In this document: piece after piece, positions 19,757-27,846 of the stretch | Layout of the letters: the number at the start of each line of letters is the position of its first letter | Numbering within the stretch: position 1 is the stretch's first letter | Assembly (NCBI RefSeq): GCF_003346775.1 | Contig: NZ_CP031219.1 | Span: forward strand, 248,001-312,000 | Direction: 5' to 3' | DNA length: 64,000 bases | From: Malaciobacter mytili LMG 24559 | Lineage (GTDB): Bacteria; Campylobacterota; Campylobacteria; Campylobacterales; Arcobacteraceae | Translations under genes and position numbers: made by a program | Notes under the pieces: generated by a model | The model's input: only the letters and a program-made list of their open reading frames with translations | What the model was told of the DNA's origin: nothing | The model's database searches: none

Positions 19757-20431
19757 ATGATGAATGTAACAGTATTACAATTTCCAGGAACAAATTGTGA
19801 ATATGATACAAAATATGCTTTTGAAAAATTAGGATGTAATGTAACTATTCTTTGGCACAAAGAGACAAAGCTACCAGAAAATACAGATTTATTAGTAATT
19901 CCTGGTGGATTTTCTTATGGAGATTATTTAAGAAGTGGTGCTATTGCAAGATTTGCAAATATTATGGATTCTGTTCAAACTTATGCAAAAAATGGTGGAA
20001 AAGTATTAGGTATTTGTAATGGATTTCAAATTCTTTTAGAAGCTGGGTTATTACCTGGTGCTATGAAAAGAAACTCTTCTTTACATTTTATCTCTAAATA
20101 CCATCACTTAAAAGTTATCAATAATGATAATACTTTTTTACAAGAGTTAAATATAGGTGATGTTGTAAATATCCCAGTTGCACACCATGATGGTAACTAC
20201 TATATTGATGAAGAGGGCTTAAAACAATTAGAAGCAAATAATCAAATTTTATTAAAATACTGCACAAGTGAAGGTGAAATTACAAACTTAAATGGTTCTG
20301 TTTCTCAAATCGCAGGTATTTGCAATAAAGAAAAAAATGTATTTGGTTTAATGCCACACCCTGAAAGAGCAATTGAAGAATTACTTGGATGTGATGATGG
20401 TGTTAAAATGCTACAAGGCTTTTTAAAATAA
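19757..20431 (+). CDS. purQ: FGAM synthase glutaminase subunit PurQ
   Basis: Supplies ammonia from glutamine to FGAM synthase. A 224-residue class I amidotransferase with the nucleophile C87 in GICNGFQILLEAG and the catalytic His/Glu pair in PHPERA. Two adjacent ATGs (19757, 19760) could start it. A short hairpin with a GAAA loop follows the gene. Confidence 0.96.
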   Translation: MMNVTVLQFPGTNCEYDTKYAFEKLGCNVTILWHKETKLPENTDLLVIPGGFSYGDYLRSGAIARFANIMDSVQTYAKNGGKVLGICNGFQILLEAGLLPGAMKRNSSLHFISKYHHLKVINNDNTFLQELNIGDVVNIPVAHHDGNYYIDEEGLKQLEANNQILLKYCTSEGEITNLNGSVSQIAGICNKEKNVFGLMPHPERAIEELLGCDDGVKMLQGFLK

Positions 20432-20438
20432 ATATATG

Positions 20439-20462
20439 GCAATAGAGAAATCTATTGCTTTA
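20439..20462 (+). terminator. Short hairpin with GAAA tetraloop after purQ
   Basis: GCAATAGA (20439-20446) and TCTATTGC (20451-20458) form a perfect 8-bp stem closed by GAAA, a stable GNRA loop, followed by TTTATAT. It probably gives partial termination or protects the purine mRNA end. Confidence 0.6.
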
Positions 20463-20477
20463 TATAAAGAGTAAAAT

Positions 20478-21683
20478 ATGAAATATATACTATTTATTAT
20501 TCTATTAATTCAAACAATATTTGCAAACAATGATTTTGTAAAAGAAGAACTACCTGTTTTTCAACAAGACCCACATATTCTCCTAAGAACACAGCCACAA
20601 GATAATCAATTTAACAATTCTTTAAATTATTTAAATGAAAAAGAAGTTGAAGTAATTCCAACTTCAAAAAATTTATATTTATCATATATAGAGTTTCCAA
20701 AAAATATATATAAAAATCAAAGATTTGAAATCGTACTAAAAGCTTTAATAACAACTGATGAATTTGATACAATACAAACAAGGTTTGTTGATTCAAAAAA
20801 TATGAATGTTTTAAATCCTGAACAACCTTGGATGGCAGTAGATAAAAATAGTTTTGAAAATAGATTTTTCTTTAAAGCTTATGAAGAGGATTTTATTTTA
20901 CCAACATTTCAAGTTTTATTATATAAAAATGAACAGTTAGTAGATTTAGCCTATTTAAAACCAAAAGAAATTAGATTTTCAAAATTAGCAAAAGGTGATA
21001 ATAGTTTCTCTAATATTATTGCTAAAGATTTAATAATAAACACATATAAAACAAAACAATATAATAATAAAGAGTTATTAACAATTTTGGATATTGATGC
21101 AACCTATTCAAATTTGGAGGACTTTTACTTAAAAGAATTTTCAAAAGACCAAGGAATTTCTAGTATTGAAGATGAGTACCCAAAACAGCATATTTTATAT
21201 TATGTGGTTGCACCAATTCATAAAAAAGAGTTGTCTTTTACTTATTTTAATACAACATTAAATAGATTTAATACTGTATCTATTCCTTTAAAACTAGAAG
21301 ATGAATTAGTAAGTACACAAACAGATTTAAATCCAAATAATTCAAATTTTGAATTATATAAAAAGATTGCATTATTAGTTGTACTTTTACTATTTTTAAT
21401 ACTATTTATTTGGAAGAGAAGATATATTTATTTAATAGTTGTGCTTATTTTAACAATAGTTTCAATTATCTATTTAATGCCAAATAAAAATCTTATTGTA
21501 AAAAAAGGAAGTTTAGTTTATATTCTTCCTACAAATAAATCAACAATTTTTTATGAGTTTAAAAATAATAGAAAAGTTGAAGTATTAACTCAAAAAAATG
21601 AATATATAAAAATTATGTTCACTGATTCAAATTTAAATAAAATAATTGGTTGGGTAAAGGAAGATAGCTTTGGGAAAAATTAG
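20478..21683 (+). CDS. Unrecognised exported membrane protein with C-terminal SH3-like domain
   Basis: A 401-residue protein of unknown function. It has a signal peptide (about 1-16, ending IFA) and a large periplasmic part (about 17-295) with no motif I recognise. Two adjacent membrane segments follow (about 297-315 and 320-337). The last ~60 residues look like an SH3b domain, with VKKGSLVYILP at the start and IIGWVKEDSFG at the end, a pattern seen in BatD/BatE-type and cell-wall-binding proteins. The strand-rich periplasmic part followed by membrane segments recalls BatD, but no MoxR or von Willebrand genes are nearby. The next gene, plsC, overlaps its end by 14 bases. Confidence 0.65.
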   Translation: MKYILFIILLIQTIFANNDFVKEELPVFQQDPHILLRTQPQDNQFNNSLNYLNEKEVEVIPTSKNLYLSYIEFPKNIYKNQRFEIVLKALITTDEFDTIQTRFVDSKNMNVLNPEQPWMAVDKNSFENRFFFKAYEEDFILPTFQVLLYKNEQLVDLAYLKPKEIRFSKLAKGDNSFSNIIAKDLIINTYKTKQYNNKELLTILDIDATYSNLEDFYLKEFSKDQGISSIEDEYPKQHILYYVVAPIHKKELSFTYFNTTLNRFNTVSIPLKLEDELVSTQTDLNPNNSNFELYKKIALLVVLLLFLILFIWKRRYIYLIVVLILTIVSIIYLMPNKNLIVKKGSLVYILPTNKSTIFYEFKNNRKVEVLTQKNEYIKIMFTDSNLNKIIGWVKEDSFGKN

Positions 21684-22356
21684 AGGATTTATTGTTTTAA
21701 TACAGTTTTCAATTACAGTAGCAATAACAATTGCTTTGATGTATACATTTAGAAATCATACACATAAGGTGATTAAGGTTTGGATGAAATTTCAAATGAA
21801 ATTTCTAGGAATAAAACTTGAAGAGCATGGAACACTTGATGAAAGTTGTGATATGGTGATTATGAATCATCAAAGTTTACTAGATATTATTGTAATGGAA
21901 TATATTCATTCAAGAGATTTAGCGTGGGTTGCAAAAAAAGAGATTACAGATATGCCTTTTTTTGGACATATAATTAAAGCTCCAAGAATGATATCAGTTG
22001 ATAGAGAAAATAAAGTTGGTATTGTTAAACTTATTAAAGATGTAAAAGATAGATTGGATAAAAAAAGACCTATCGCAATTTTTCCAGAGGGTACAAGGGG
22101 AGATGGAAAAACTCTACTACCTTTTAAACCAGGTGCAAAAATGGTTGCAGATAGATTTAAATTAAGAGTTCAACCAGCTATTATTTTTAATACAAAATAT
22201 ATTTTAGATTCTCAAAAAGTAGAGTGCAATCCTGGAATTGTAAAAGTAATATATTTAGATCCAATTCAAGCATCTAAAGATACAAATTGGTTTGAAGAAC
22301 TTGAAGCTAAAATGAAAAAAATTGTAGAAGAAGAGTATAAAAATCAAAATGCTTAG
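21670..22356 (+). CDS. plsC: 1-acyl-sn-glycerol-3-phosphate acyltransferase (PlsC)
   Basis: Makes phosphatidic acid from lysophosphatidic acid at the inner membrane. The 228-residue protein has an N-terminal membrane segment (about 6-22), the catalytic HX4D motif in MNHQSLLDI, and the substrate-binding FPEGTRGDGK. The start is TTG at 21670, inside the end of the previous gene, implying translational coupling. crcB in turn overlaps its end by eight bases. Confidence 0.92.
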   Translation: MGKIRGFIVLIQFSITVAITIALMYTFRNHTHKVIKVWMKFQMKFLGIKLEEHGTLDESCDMVIMNHQSLLDIIVMEYIHSRDLAWVAKKEITDMPFFGHIIKAPRMISVDRENKVGIVKLIKDVKDRLDKKRPIAIFPEGTRGDGKTLLPFKPGAKMVADRFKLRVQPAIIFNTKYILDSQKVECNPGIVKVIYLDPIQASKDTNWFEELEAKMKKIVEEEYKNQNA

Positions 22357-22735
22357 TTGGCAAACTATTTTAGCAATTGGATGTGGAGGTTTCCTTGGTG
22401 CAGTTGCTAGGGCATATTTTGTACATTTAAGTAATAAGTATATTCCTTTAGAATTACCTATTGGAGTATTACTTGTAAATATACTTGGAAGTTTTTTAAT
22501 TGGTATTCTTTTTGCAATTTTTGCTCATTATACTTTAAATATAAATGCAAAAGCATTTTTAACAACAGGTTTTTTAGGGGCATTAACAACATATTCTACA
22601 TTTGCAATAGAGACATTTTTTCTATTTCAAACTTCAATTATATTAGCAACTGCTAATATAGTACTAAATGTAGTTGGTACCATATTTGCAGCTTCTATTG
22701 GATATAAATTAATACAATTTATTTTAAATCATTAA
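22349..22735 (+). CDS. crcB: Fluoride channel CrcB/Fluc
   Basis: Exports toxic fluoride as a dual-topology dimer. 128 residues, four membrane segments, with GGFLGAVARAYF, NILGSFLIG and the phenylalanine-track region TGFLGALTTYSTFAIE. No fluoride riboswitch was recognised upstream; the gene is in an operon with plsC. Its last four bases overlap the convergent regulator gene. Confidence 0.94.
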   Translation: MLSWQTILAIGCGGFLGAVARAYFVHLSNKYIPLELPIGVLLVNILGSFLIGILFAIFAHYTLNINAKAFLTTGFLGALTTYSTFAIETFFLFQTSIILATANIVLNVVGTIFAASIGYKLIQFILNH

Positions 22736-23223
22736 TAACTATCAGTAAAATCTTTTATTTCTCTTACTTTTTTTATCACATTATCATATAAAGCATCTGG
22801 CATATATGGTAATAGTGAAATAAGTTCATCAATTTTATCTTTATTTGTTTTATATGCATATATTTTTTCAACTTGTTTAGTCATTGCTTGTTCCCAATGA
22901 CATAAGTCTTCAATCCTATTTTTAATTAATTCAAGTTCATTTTTTGATAAATCTTTTAATATATATTTTAAATATCTAGTTCTATTATTAGTATTATCTT
23001 CGAACAACTCTTGCTCAGCTACATTTAATGCTTCAGCAATAAAAGGAATAAAATCAGCTTTAATTGATGATGTTCCATTTAAATATGCATAGATAGAAGA
23101 TACAGAAGGAGCTTCTCCTACTCTATTAACTTTTGGATTTATTGCTAAAAGTCTTGCAGCAAACTCTTTTTTTGTTAGTTTTTTTTCTTTTAATATTTGA
23201 TTTATTTTTTCATAAATTTCCAT
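22732..23223 (-). CDS. XRE-type helix-turn-helix regulator
   Basis: A 163-residue protein. The N-terminal 75 residues fit a lambda-repressor-like helix-turn-helix (KKLTKKEFAARLLAINPK... SVSSIYAYLNGTSSI KADFIPFIAEALNV), although the usual alpha-2/alpha-3 spacing is stretched by an insertion around NPKVNRVGEAP. The C-terminal part is helical and charged, with no phage-repressor peptidase motif. A strong 19-bp-arm palindrome at 23270-23314, about 47 bp upstream of its start, is a plausible operator. The target is unknown; there are no phage genes nearby. Confidence 0.75.
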   Translation of the reverse strand: MEIYEKINQILKEKKLTKKEFAARLLAINPKVNRVGEAPSVSSIYAYLNGTSSIKADFIPFIAEALNVAEQELFEDNTNNRTRYLKYILKDLSKNELELIKNRIEDLCHWEQAMTKQVEKIYAYKTNKDKIDELISLLPYMPDALYDNVIKKVREIKDFTDSY

Positions 23224-23269
23224 AATTAAACCTTTTTTGAAAATTATAATAAAGTGTCTTACAATTAAG

Positions 23270-23314
23270 CTAAATGAACTATAACAAAGATTATATTTGT
23301 TATAGTTTAGTTAG
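23270..23314. promoter_or_regulatory. Palindrome upstream of the XRE-type regulator, probable operator
   Basis: A 12-bp perfect inverted repeat, AACTATAACAAA (23277-23288) and TTTGTTATAGTT (23296-23307), around a 7-bp spacer. It extends outward to 19-bp arms with two mismatches (CTAA at 23270, TTAG at 23311). There is no T run, so it is not terminator-like. Its place in front of a regulator gene suggests autoregulation. Confidence 0.6.
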
Positions 23315-23864
23315 GTTAATTAAAAAATTAATTAAGTGATTTTAACATTTTTTTTCAATAAGTAAATAAAAAATGATTATAAATTTTAATAAAAACTTAT
23401 ATTTCTTATACTAAACTCAAAAAAAACTCAATAAAAAATCATATAATTATCATATGACATAAATGCGACTAAATGGTCTTTTTAAAAAGAAAATAGATTT
23501 TAAATAATAAATTTATAATAAATCAATCAATAAAAATATATTTATTTTATAACTTTTAGTTATTCTAGTATTAGAAAAAATAATATAATTATAAATGACA
23601 TAATTTAAGAAAAAGGCTTTTTATTTTTAATTGGAATATTATAAATAAGGTATTATTGAAATTATAATTAAAGATAAAAACTCAATATAATGACACTTTT
23701 AAAAATTAAGAAAAAAAATTATATTTAAAATAGAAAAAAAGATAAATTTTTATAAATTATTTTTTTTAGTTATTTAAAAATTGAAAAGAAATTGTTTAAT
23801 TGTAAGCTAAATAAATATTTTATATATAAAAAATTTTAGACATTTTTTTTAAGTATTAAGAGGA

Positions 23865-23870
23865 TATAAT
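23865..23870 (+). promoter_or_regulatory. Likely -10 box of the tatA promoter
   Basis: TATAAT at 23865-23870, 30 bases before the tatA start, preceded by a T-rich stretch and no clear -35 box, the usual form in Campylobacterota. The ribosome-binding site AGGAG follows at about 23890. Confidence 0.55.
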
Positions 23871-23900
23871 TAAAATCTAAAAAAATATTAGGAGTCTACT

Positions 23901-24134
23901 ATGGGTATGCCAGGTGGTATGGAATGGATTTTAATTGCTTTAGTAATATTATTGCTATTTGGAGGTAAGAAAATACCTGAATTAGCTAAAGGCTTAGGAA
24001 GTGGTATTAAAAATTTCAAAAAAGCAGTTAAAGAAGACGATGATGAAGTAGCAACAGCAGATAAAAAAGAAGAAATTGAAAAAAAAGCTGAAACTACAAC
24101 AACAGAAAAAAAAGAAGAATCTAAAACAGTATAA
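23901..24134 (+). CDS. tatA: Sec-independent protein translocase TatA
   Basis: Forms the pore-like part of the twin-arginine export system for folded proteins. 77 residues: one membrane helix (about 7-22), the hinge [14 protein letters not shown], the amphipathic helix [13 protein letters not shown], then a charged tail of E, K and T. Good ribosome-binding site AGGAG. argS starts 11 bases after the stop; tatB and tatC are not in the window. Confidence 0.94.
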   Translation: MGMPGGMEWILIALVILLLFGGKKIPELAKGLGSGIKNFKKAVKEDDDEVATADKKEEIEKKAETTTTEKKEESKTV

Positions 24135-24145
24135 GAGAATTAAGA

Positions 24146-25735
24146 TTGCAAAAAATAGTTAAAAAATATATAGAAGAAATTTTACAAAAAGATATTGTTC
24201 TAGAAAAACCTAAAGATATATCTCTAGGTCACTTTGCAACGCCTGTTGCTTTTTCTTTAGCAAAAGAGCTAAAAAAATCTCCAATGGTAATTGCAGAAGA
24301 ATTAGCTTCTAAATTTAGTGAAAGTGAAATGTTTGAAAAAGTTGAATCAGTAAAAGGATTTATAAACTTTAAATTATCAAATGATTTTTTACAATCACTA
24401 TGTGAAGAGGCTCTTACTTTAGGAGAAGATTTCGCAAAAGCTGAGAAAAAAGAAGAAAAAATTCTTCTTGAATATGTAAGTGCAAATCCTACTGGACCAC
24501 TACATATTGGTCATGCAAGAGGGGCAATTGCTGGTGATACTTTAGCAAGAGTAGGAAGACATTTGGGATACGATATAACTACTGAGTATTATGTAAATGA
24601 TGCTGGTGCTCAAATGGAGTTATTAGGAATTTCACTTGCTTTAGCTGGACAAGAATCTATTTTAAAACAAGATGTTGTTTACCCTGAAAAATACTATAGA
24701 GGAGATTATCTTTTTGATATAGCAAAAGATGTAGCTTTAGAATTTGGACAAGAAGTATTTAATGATGAGTCTAAATATGAAGAATTAGCATTTTATGCAA
24801 AAGATAAAGTCTTAGATATTATTAAAAAAGATATGAAAGATATTGGTATTGAATTTGATAATTATATTAGTGAAAAATCTTTATACTCATCATGGGAAAC
24901 AACAAAAGAGGTATTAGAGAAAAACGGTTCTTTATATACAAAAGATGATAAGGTATGGATAAAGTCTACACAATATGGTGATGATGTGGATAGAGTTGTT
25001 GTAAGAGACAATGGAATTCCTACTTATTTAGCAGGTGATATTATCTATCATAAAAATAAATATGATAGAAATTATGATAGATATATAAATATTTGGGGTG
25101 CTGATCACCATGGGTATATTACAAGAGTTAAAGCAGCTATTGAGTTTTTAGGAAATGATTCTTCAAAACTTGAAGTATTACTTTCTCAAATGGTTCAACT
25201 ATTAAAAGGTGGTGAACCATATAAAATGAGTAAAAGAGCTGGTAATGTTATTTTAATGAGTGATATTGCTGAAGAGATTGGTTCAGATGCTTTAAGATTT
25301 GTATTCTTAACAAGAAAAAGTGATACACATCTAGAGTTTGATTTAGATATCTTAAAAAATCAAGATAGTTCAAATCCAATCTTTTATATTAATTATGCCT
25401 ATGCTAGAATTAATCAAATATTTAAAAAAGCAGAGCTTACTTTTGATGATGTAAAAGGTGAAAGTTTTGAGAATTTAAATAAAGATGGTTTAAATCTTGT
25501 TTATGAAGCCTTACTTTTCCCATCAGTTTTAGATGAAGCATTTAATAAAAGAGATATGCAAAAGATAACTGATTATTTACATTCTTTAGCAGCTTCAGTA
25601 CATAGATTTTATAATGAGTATAAAATTGTAAGTTCTGATGAACAAAATCAATACTTAAAGGTATTGAGTTTAGTTGCATTAACAATCAAAGTAGCTTTAA
25701 ATTTATTAGGAATAAAGGCTAAGGAGATAATGTAA
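24146..25735 (+). CDS. argS: Arginyl-tRNA synthetase
   Basis: Charges tRNA-Arg. 529 residues, a class I synthetase with the HIGH motif in TGPLHIGHARGA and the KMSK motif in EPYKMSKRAG. The N-terminal Arg-specific domain and C-terminal DALR anticodon-binding domain (about 410-529) are present. The start codon is TTG at 24146. Its stop overlaps the start of the next small gene by one base (TAATG). Confidence 0.96.
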   Translation: MQKIVKKYIEEILQKDIVLEKPKDISLGHFATPVAFSLAKELKKSPMVIAEELASKFSESEMFEKVESVKGFINFKLSNDFLQSLCEEALTLGEDFAKAEKKEEKILLEYVSANPTGPLHIGHARGAIAGDTLARVGRHLGYDITTEYYVNDAGAQMELLGISLALAGQESILKQDVVYPEKYYRGDYLFDIAKDVALEFGQEVFNDESKYEELAFYAKDKVLDIIKKDMKDIGIEFDNYISEKSLYSSWETTKEVLEKNGSLYTKDDKVWIKSTQYGDDVDRVVVRDNGIPTYLAGDIIYHKNKYDRNYDRYINIWGADHHGYITRVKAAIEFLGNDSSKLEVLLSQMVQLLKGGEPYKMSKRAGNVILMSDIAEEIGSDALRFVFLTRKSDTHLEFDLDILKNQDSSNPIFYINYAYARINQIFKKAELTFDDVKGESFENLNKDGLNLVYEALLFPSVLDEAFNKRDMQKITDYLHSLAASVHRFYNEYKIVSSDEQNQYLKVLSLVALTIKVALNLLGIKAKEIM

Positions 25736-25854
25736 TGAAATGGTTTATTTTAATTTTTGTTATAGCAATTGGATATGCAATACTAACAGGAAATATGGGT
25801 GGCGCTAAAAATGCAACAGCAAATTATAATAAACTTTTATCAGGAAAACCTTAA
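25735..25854 (+). CDS. Small membrane peptide, 39 residues, downstream of argS
   Basis: An ATG overlaps the argS stop codon (TAATG). It opens a 39-residue frame, MKWFILIFVIAIGYAIL followed by a polar tail ending LLSGKP. There is one hydrophobic segment (about residues 3-18). The upstream AAGGAGATAA within the end of argS gives a strong ribosome-binding site, 6-8 bases away. Translational coupling plus a clean membrane-peptide pattern support a real gene; function unknown. Confidence 0.7.
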   Translation: MKWFILIFVIAIGYAILTGNMGGAKNATANYNKLLSGKP

Positions 25855-25861
25855 TATTAAA

Positions 25862-25895
25862 GAAGAATAAAGATTTACTCTTTATTCTCTTTTAG
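25862..25895. terminator. Hairpin between converging genes
   Basis: AGAATAAAG (25864-25872) pairs with CTTTATTCT (25880-25888), followed by CTTTTAG on the plus strand. It overlaps the rsfS stop codon and could end transcription from the argS side, and perhaps from both. Confidence 0.55.
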
Positions 25896-26201
25896 TTCTG
25901 ATAAAAACTCTTCAAGGTTATATTTAGCTCTATGATTTTCACTCATTAAGTGAATAAAAATATCACCTAAGTCGATAATTGTCCATTCATCATCTTCATC
26001 AACTCTTAAAAAATCTTCACCAAGTGGTTTTAAATCTGTTCTTAAATGATTTAATAATGCAAATGCATGTTTTGGATTTAGTGTTGTTGCAATAACAACA
26101 TAATCAACTATATAATCTTTTGAAGATAAATCAATAACCTCAATGTTTTCAGCTTTTTTATCATCTAAGATAGATTTTATTTTCTCAATTCTATTGTTCA
26201 A
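25875..26201 (-). CDS. rsfS: Ribosomal silencing factor RsfS
   Basis: A 108-residue protein of the RsfS/YbeB/Iojap family that binds ribosomal protein uL14 and blocks subunit joining in starvation. Family features: DLSSKDYIVDYVVIATTLNPKHA, a DDEWTIIDLGDIFIHLMS block, and R-x-K-Y-N-L-E near the end. nadD ends just upstream, a common pairing in bacteria. Confidence 0.93.
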   Translation of the reverse strand: MNNRIEKIKSILDDKKAENIEVIDLSSKDYIVDYVVIATTLNPKHAFALLNHLRTDLKPLGEDFLRVDEDDEWTIIDLGDIFIHLMSENHRAKYNLEEFLSELKENKE

Positions 26202-26202
26202 A

Positions 26203-26748
26203 TTAATTGCCCTTTTTTAATAATGATTTAATATCATCTTTTATTTTTTTTGGTATGTAGTCTAAATTGATATTTTCTCTTAAGTTAGTAGAACTAATAT
26301 CAATATCAATATCTAAAGTCTTAATATTATCAAAATTTTCATTTAAAAATCCAACTCTTTTAGCAACTATGAATTCAACTTCATTTTTTAATTTATCATA
26401 ATTGTTCCAAGTATTTAAATTTTTAAAATTATCGCTTCCAATAATTAAATATATTTTTGATAACTTATAGTTATTTTTTAAATATTGGATTGTCTCATAT
26501 GTAGAAACTTTTCTTTTTTGTAAAATTTCAAAATCTAATACCTTTACTTTTTCATAATCTTTAAAAATCTTTTTAAGTAAGGCATATCTTTTTTCAGGTT
26601 CTAAATGAAAATTTTGCTTAAAAGGATTTAAATATGTAGGCACAATAAAAAGCTTATCAATTTCAAGACTTTCTAAAGCCTTAATAACAATCTTTTCATG
26701 TGCAATATGTGGCGGGTCAAAACTGCCTCCAAATAATGCTATACGCAC
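26203..26748 (-). CDS. nadD: Nicotinate-nucleotide adenylyltransferase NadD
   Basis: Makes nicotinate adenine dinucleotide in NAD synthesis. 181 residues with the nucleotidyl-transferase motif GGSFDPPHIAHEKI at the N-terminus and the closing ISSTNLRENI. First gene of the nadD-rsfS pair, divergent from gap, with 91 bp between the starts. Confidence 0.94.
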   Translation of the reverse strand: MRIALFGGSFDPPHIAHEKIVIKALESLEIDKLFIVPTYLNPFKQNFHLEPEKRYALLKKIFKDYEKVKVLDFEILQKRKVSTYETIQYLKNNYKLSKIYLIIGSDNFKNLNTWNNYDKLKNEVEFIVAKRVGFLNENFDNIKTLDIDIDISSTNLRENINLDYIPKKIKDDIKSLLKKGN

Positions 26749-26839
26749 TTAAATTTTCCTTTTGTCATATGATTAAATAATATTATAGCAATTTTTGGAT
26801 AAAATATCTAAAAATTACAAATAAAGATAAAGGTATAGT

Positions 26840-27838
26840 ATGGCTGTAAAAGTTGCAATAAATGGTTTTGGAAGAATTGGAAGATGCGTTGCAAGAATTA
26901 TCGCTGAAAGAGATGATGTGGAATTAGTTGCTATTAATGACACTGCAACTGCTGAAATGTTAGAGTACATTACTAAATATGATACTGTTCATGGTACTTT
27001 TAATGGTGAAGTTAAAGTTGAAAATGGTTTTTTAAAAATGGGAAAAATCAATGCTAAACTTTATTCAACAAGGGATGCAAAAGAATTAACATTTACTAAA
27101 GATTGTGGTGCTGAGGTTATTTTAGAGTGTACTGGGGCATATTTAACTCAAGAAAAATGTCAAGTTCATATTGATAATGGTGCAAAAAAAGTTGTTATGT
27201 CTGCACCAGCAAAAGATGATACTCCTACTTTTGTAATAGGGGTAAATGAGGATAAATATGCAGGTGAAGCAATTATTTCAAATGCTTCTTGTACTACAAA
27301 CTGCTTAGGTCCTGTTGCAAAAATCCTTGATGATGCATTTGGAATTGAAAAAGGTTTAATGACTACAATTCACTCATATACAAATGACCAAAATATTTTA
27401 GATGTTAAACATCAAAAAGATAAAAGAAGATCAAGAGCAGGTGCGCTTAATATGATTCCTACTACAACAGGTGCTGCAAAAGCTATGAAATTAGTAATGC
27501 CTCAACTTGATGGAAAACTACATGGTCAAAGTGTAAGAGTACCAACTCCAAATGTTTCTATGGTTGATGTAAACTTAGTTGTAAGAAAAGCTACATCAAA
27601 AGAAGAAGTTAATGCATTATTTGAAGAAAAAGCAAAACAATTAGCGGGAATTGTTGCTGTTGATAATGATATGATGGTATCAAGTGACTTAGTTGGAAAT
27701 ACAAATTCAACTATTATTGCTGCTGATTTAACTCAAGTTATTGGGAATGATATGATTAAAGTAATGACTTGGTACGACAATGAGTGGGGATATTCTTCTA
27801 GATTAATTGATATGGCTGTTTTTGTAGCTAATAAATAA
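26840..27838 (+). CDS. gap: Glyceraldehyde-3-phosphate dehydrogenase
   Basis: Oxidises glyceraldehyde-3-phosphate in glycolysis, or the reverse in gluconeogenesis. 332 residues: NAD-binding INGFGRIGR, catalytic C151 in SNASCTTNCLGP and H178 in TTIHSYT, and the closing WYDNEWGYSSR. First gene of gap-pgk-tpiA-fabI; pgk starts nine bases later. Confidence 0.97.
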   Translation: MAVKVAINGFGRIGRCVARIIAERDDVELVAINDTATAEMLEYITKYDTVHGTFNGEVKVENGFLKMGKINAKLYSTRDAKELTFTKDCGAEVILECTGAYLTQEKCQVHIDNGAKKVVMSAPAKDDTPTFVIGVNEDKYAGEAIISNASCTTNCLGPVAKILDDAFGIEKGLMTTIHSYTNDQNILDVKHQKDKRRSRAGALNMIPTTTGAAKAMKLVMPQLDGKLHGQSVRVPTPNVSMVDVNLVVRKATSKEEVNALFEEKAKQLAGIVAVDNDMMVSSDLVGNTNSTIIAADLTQVIGNDMIKVMTWYDNEWGYSSRLIDMAVFVANK

Positions 27839-27846
27839 GGAAGTAG

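Larger units (their letters stand above)
23224..23900. other. 677-bp AT-rich intergenic region with a palindrome
   Basis: No open frame longer than about 15 codons with a ribosome-binding site was seen. The region is almost pure A/T in places. It holds the palindrome at 23270-23314 near the regulator, three ATGACA-containing AT-rich stretches (about 23454, 23596, 23689), and the tatA promoter near its right end. The ATGACA repeats are too loose to call a site. Confidence 0.6.

Noticed and set aside
20432-22349. Search for a fluoride riboswitch controlling crcB
   Set aside because: No sequence resembling the crcB motif was found; crcB is inside an operon with plsC.
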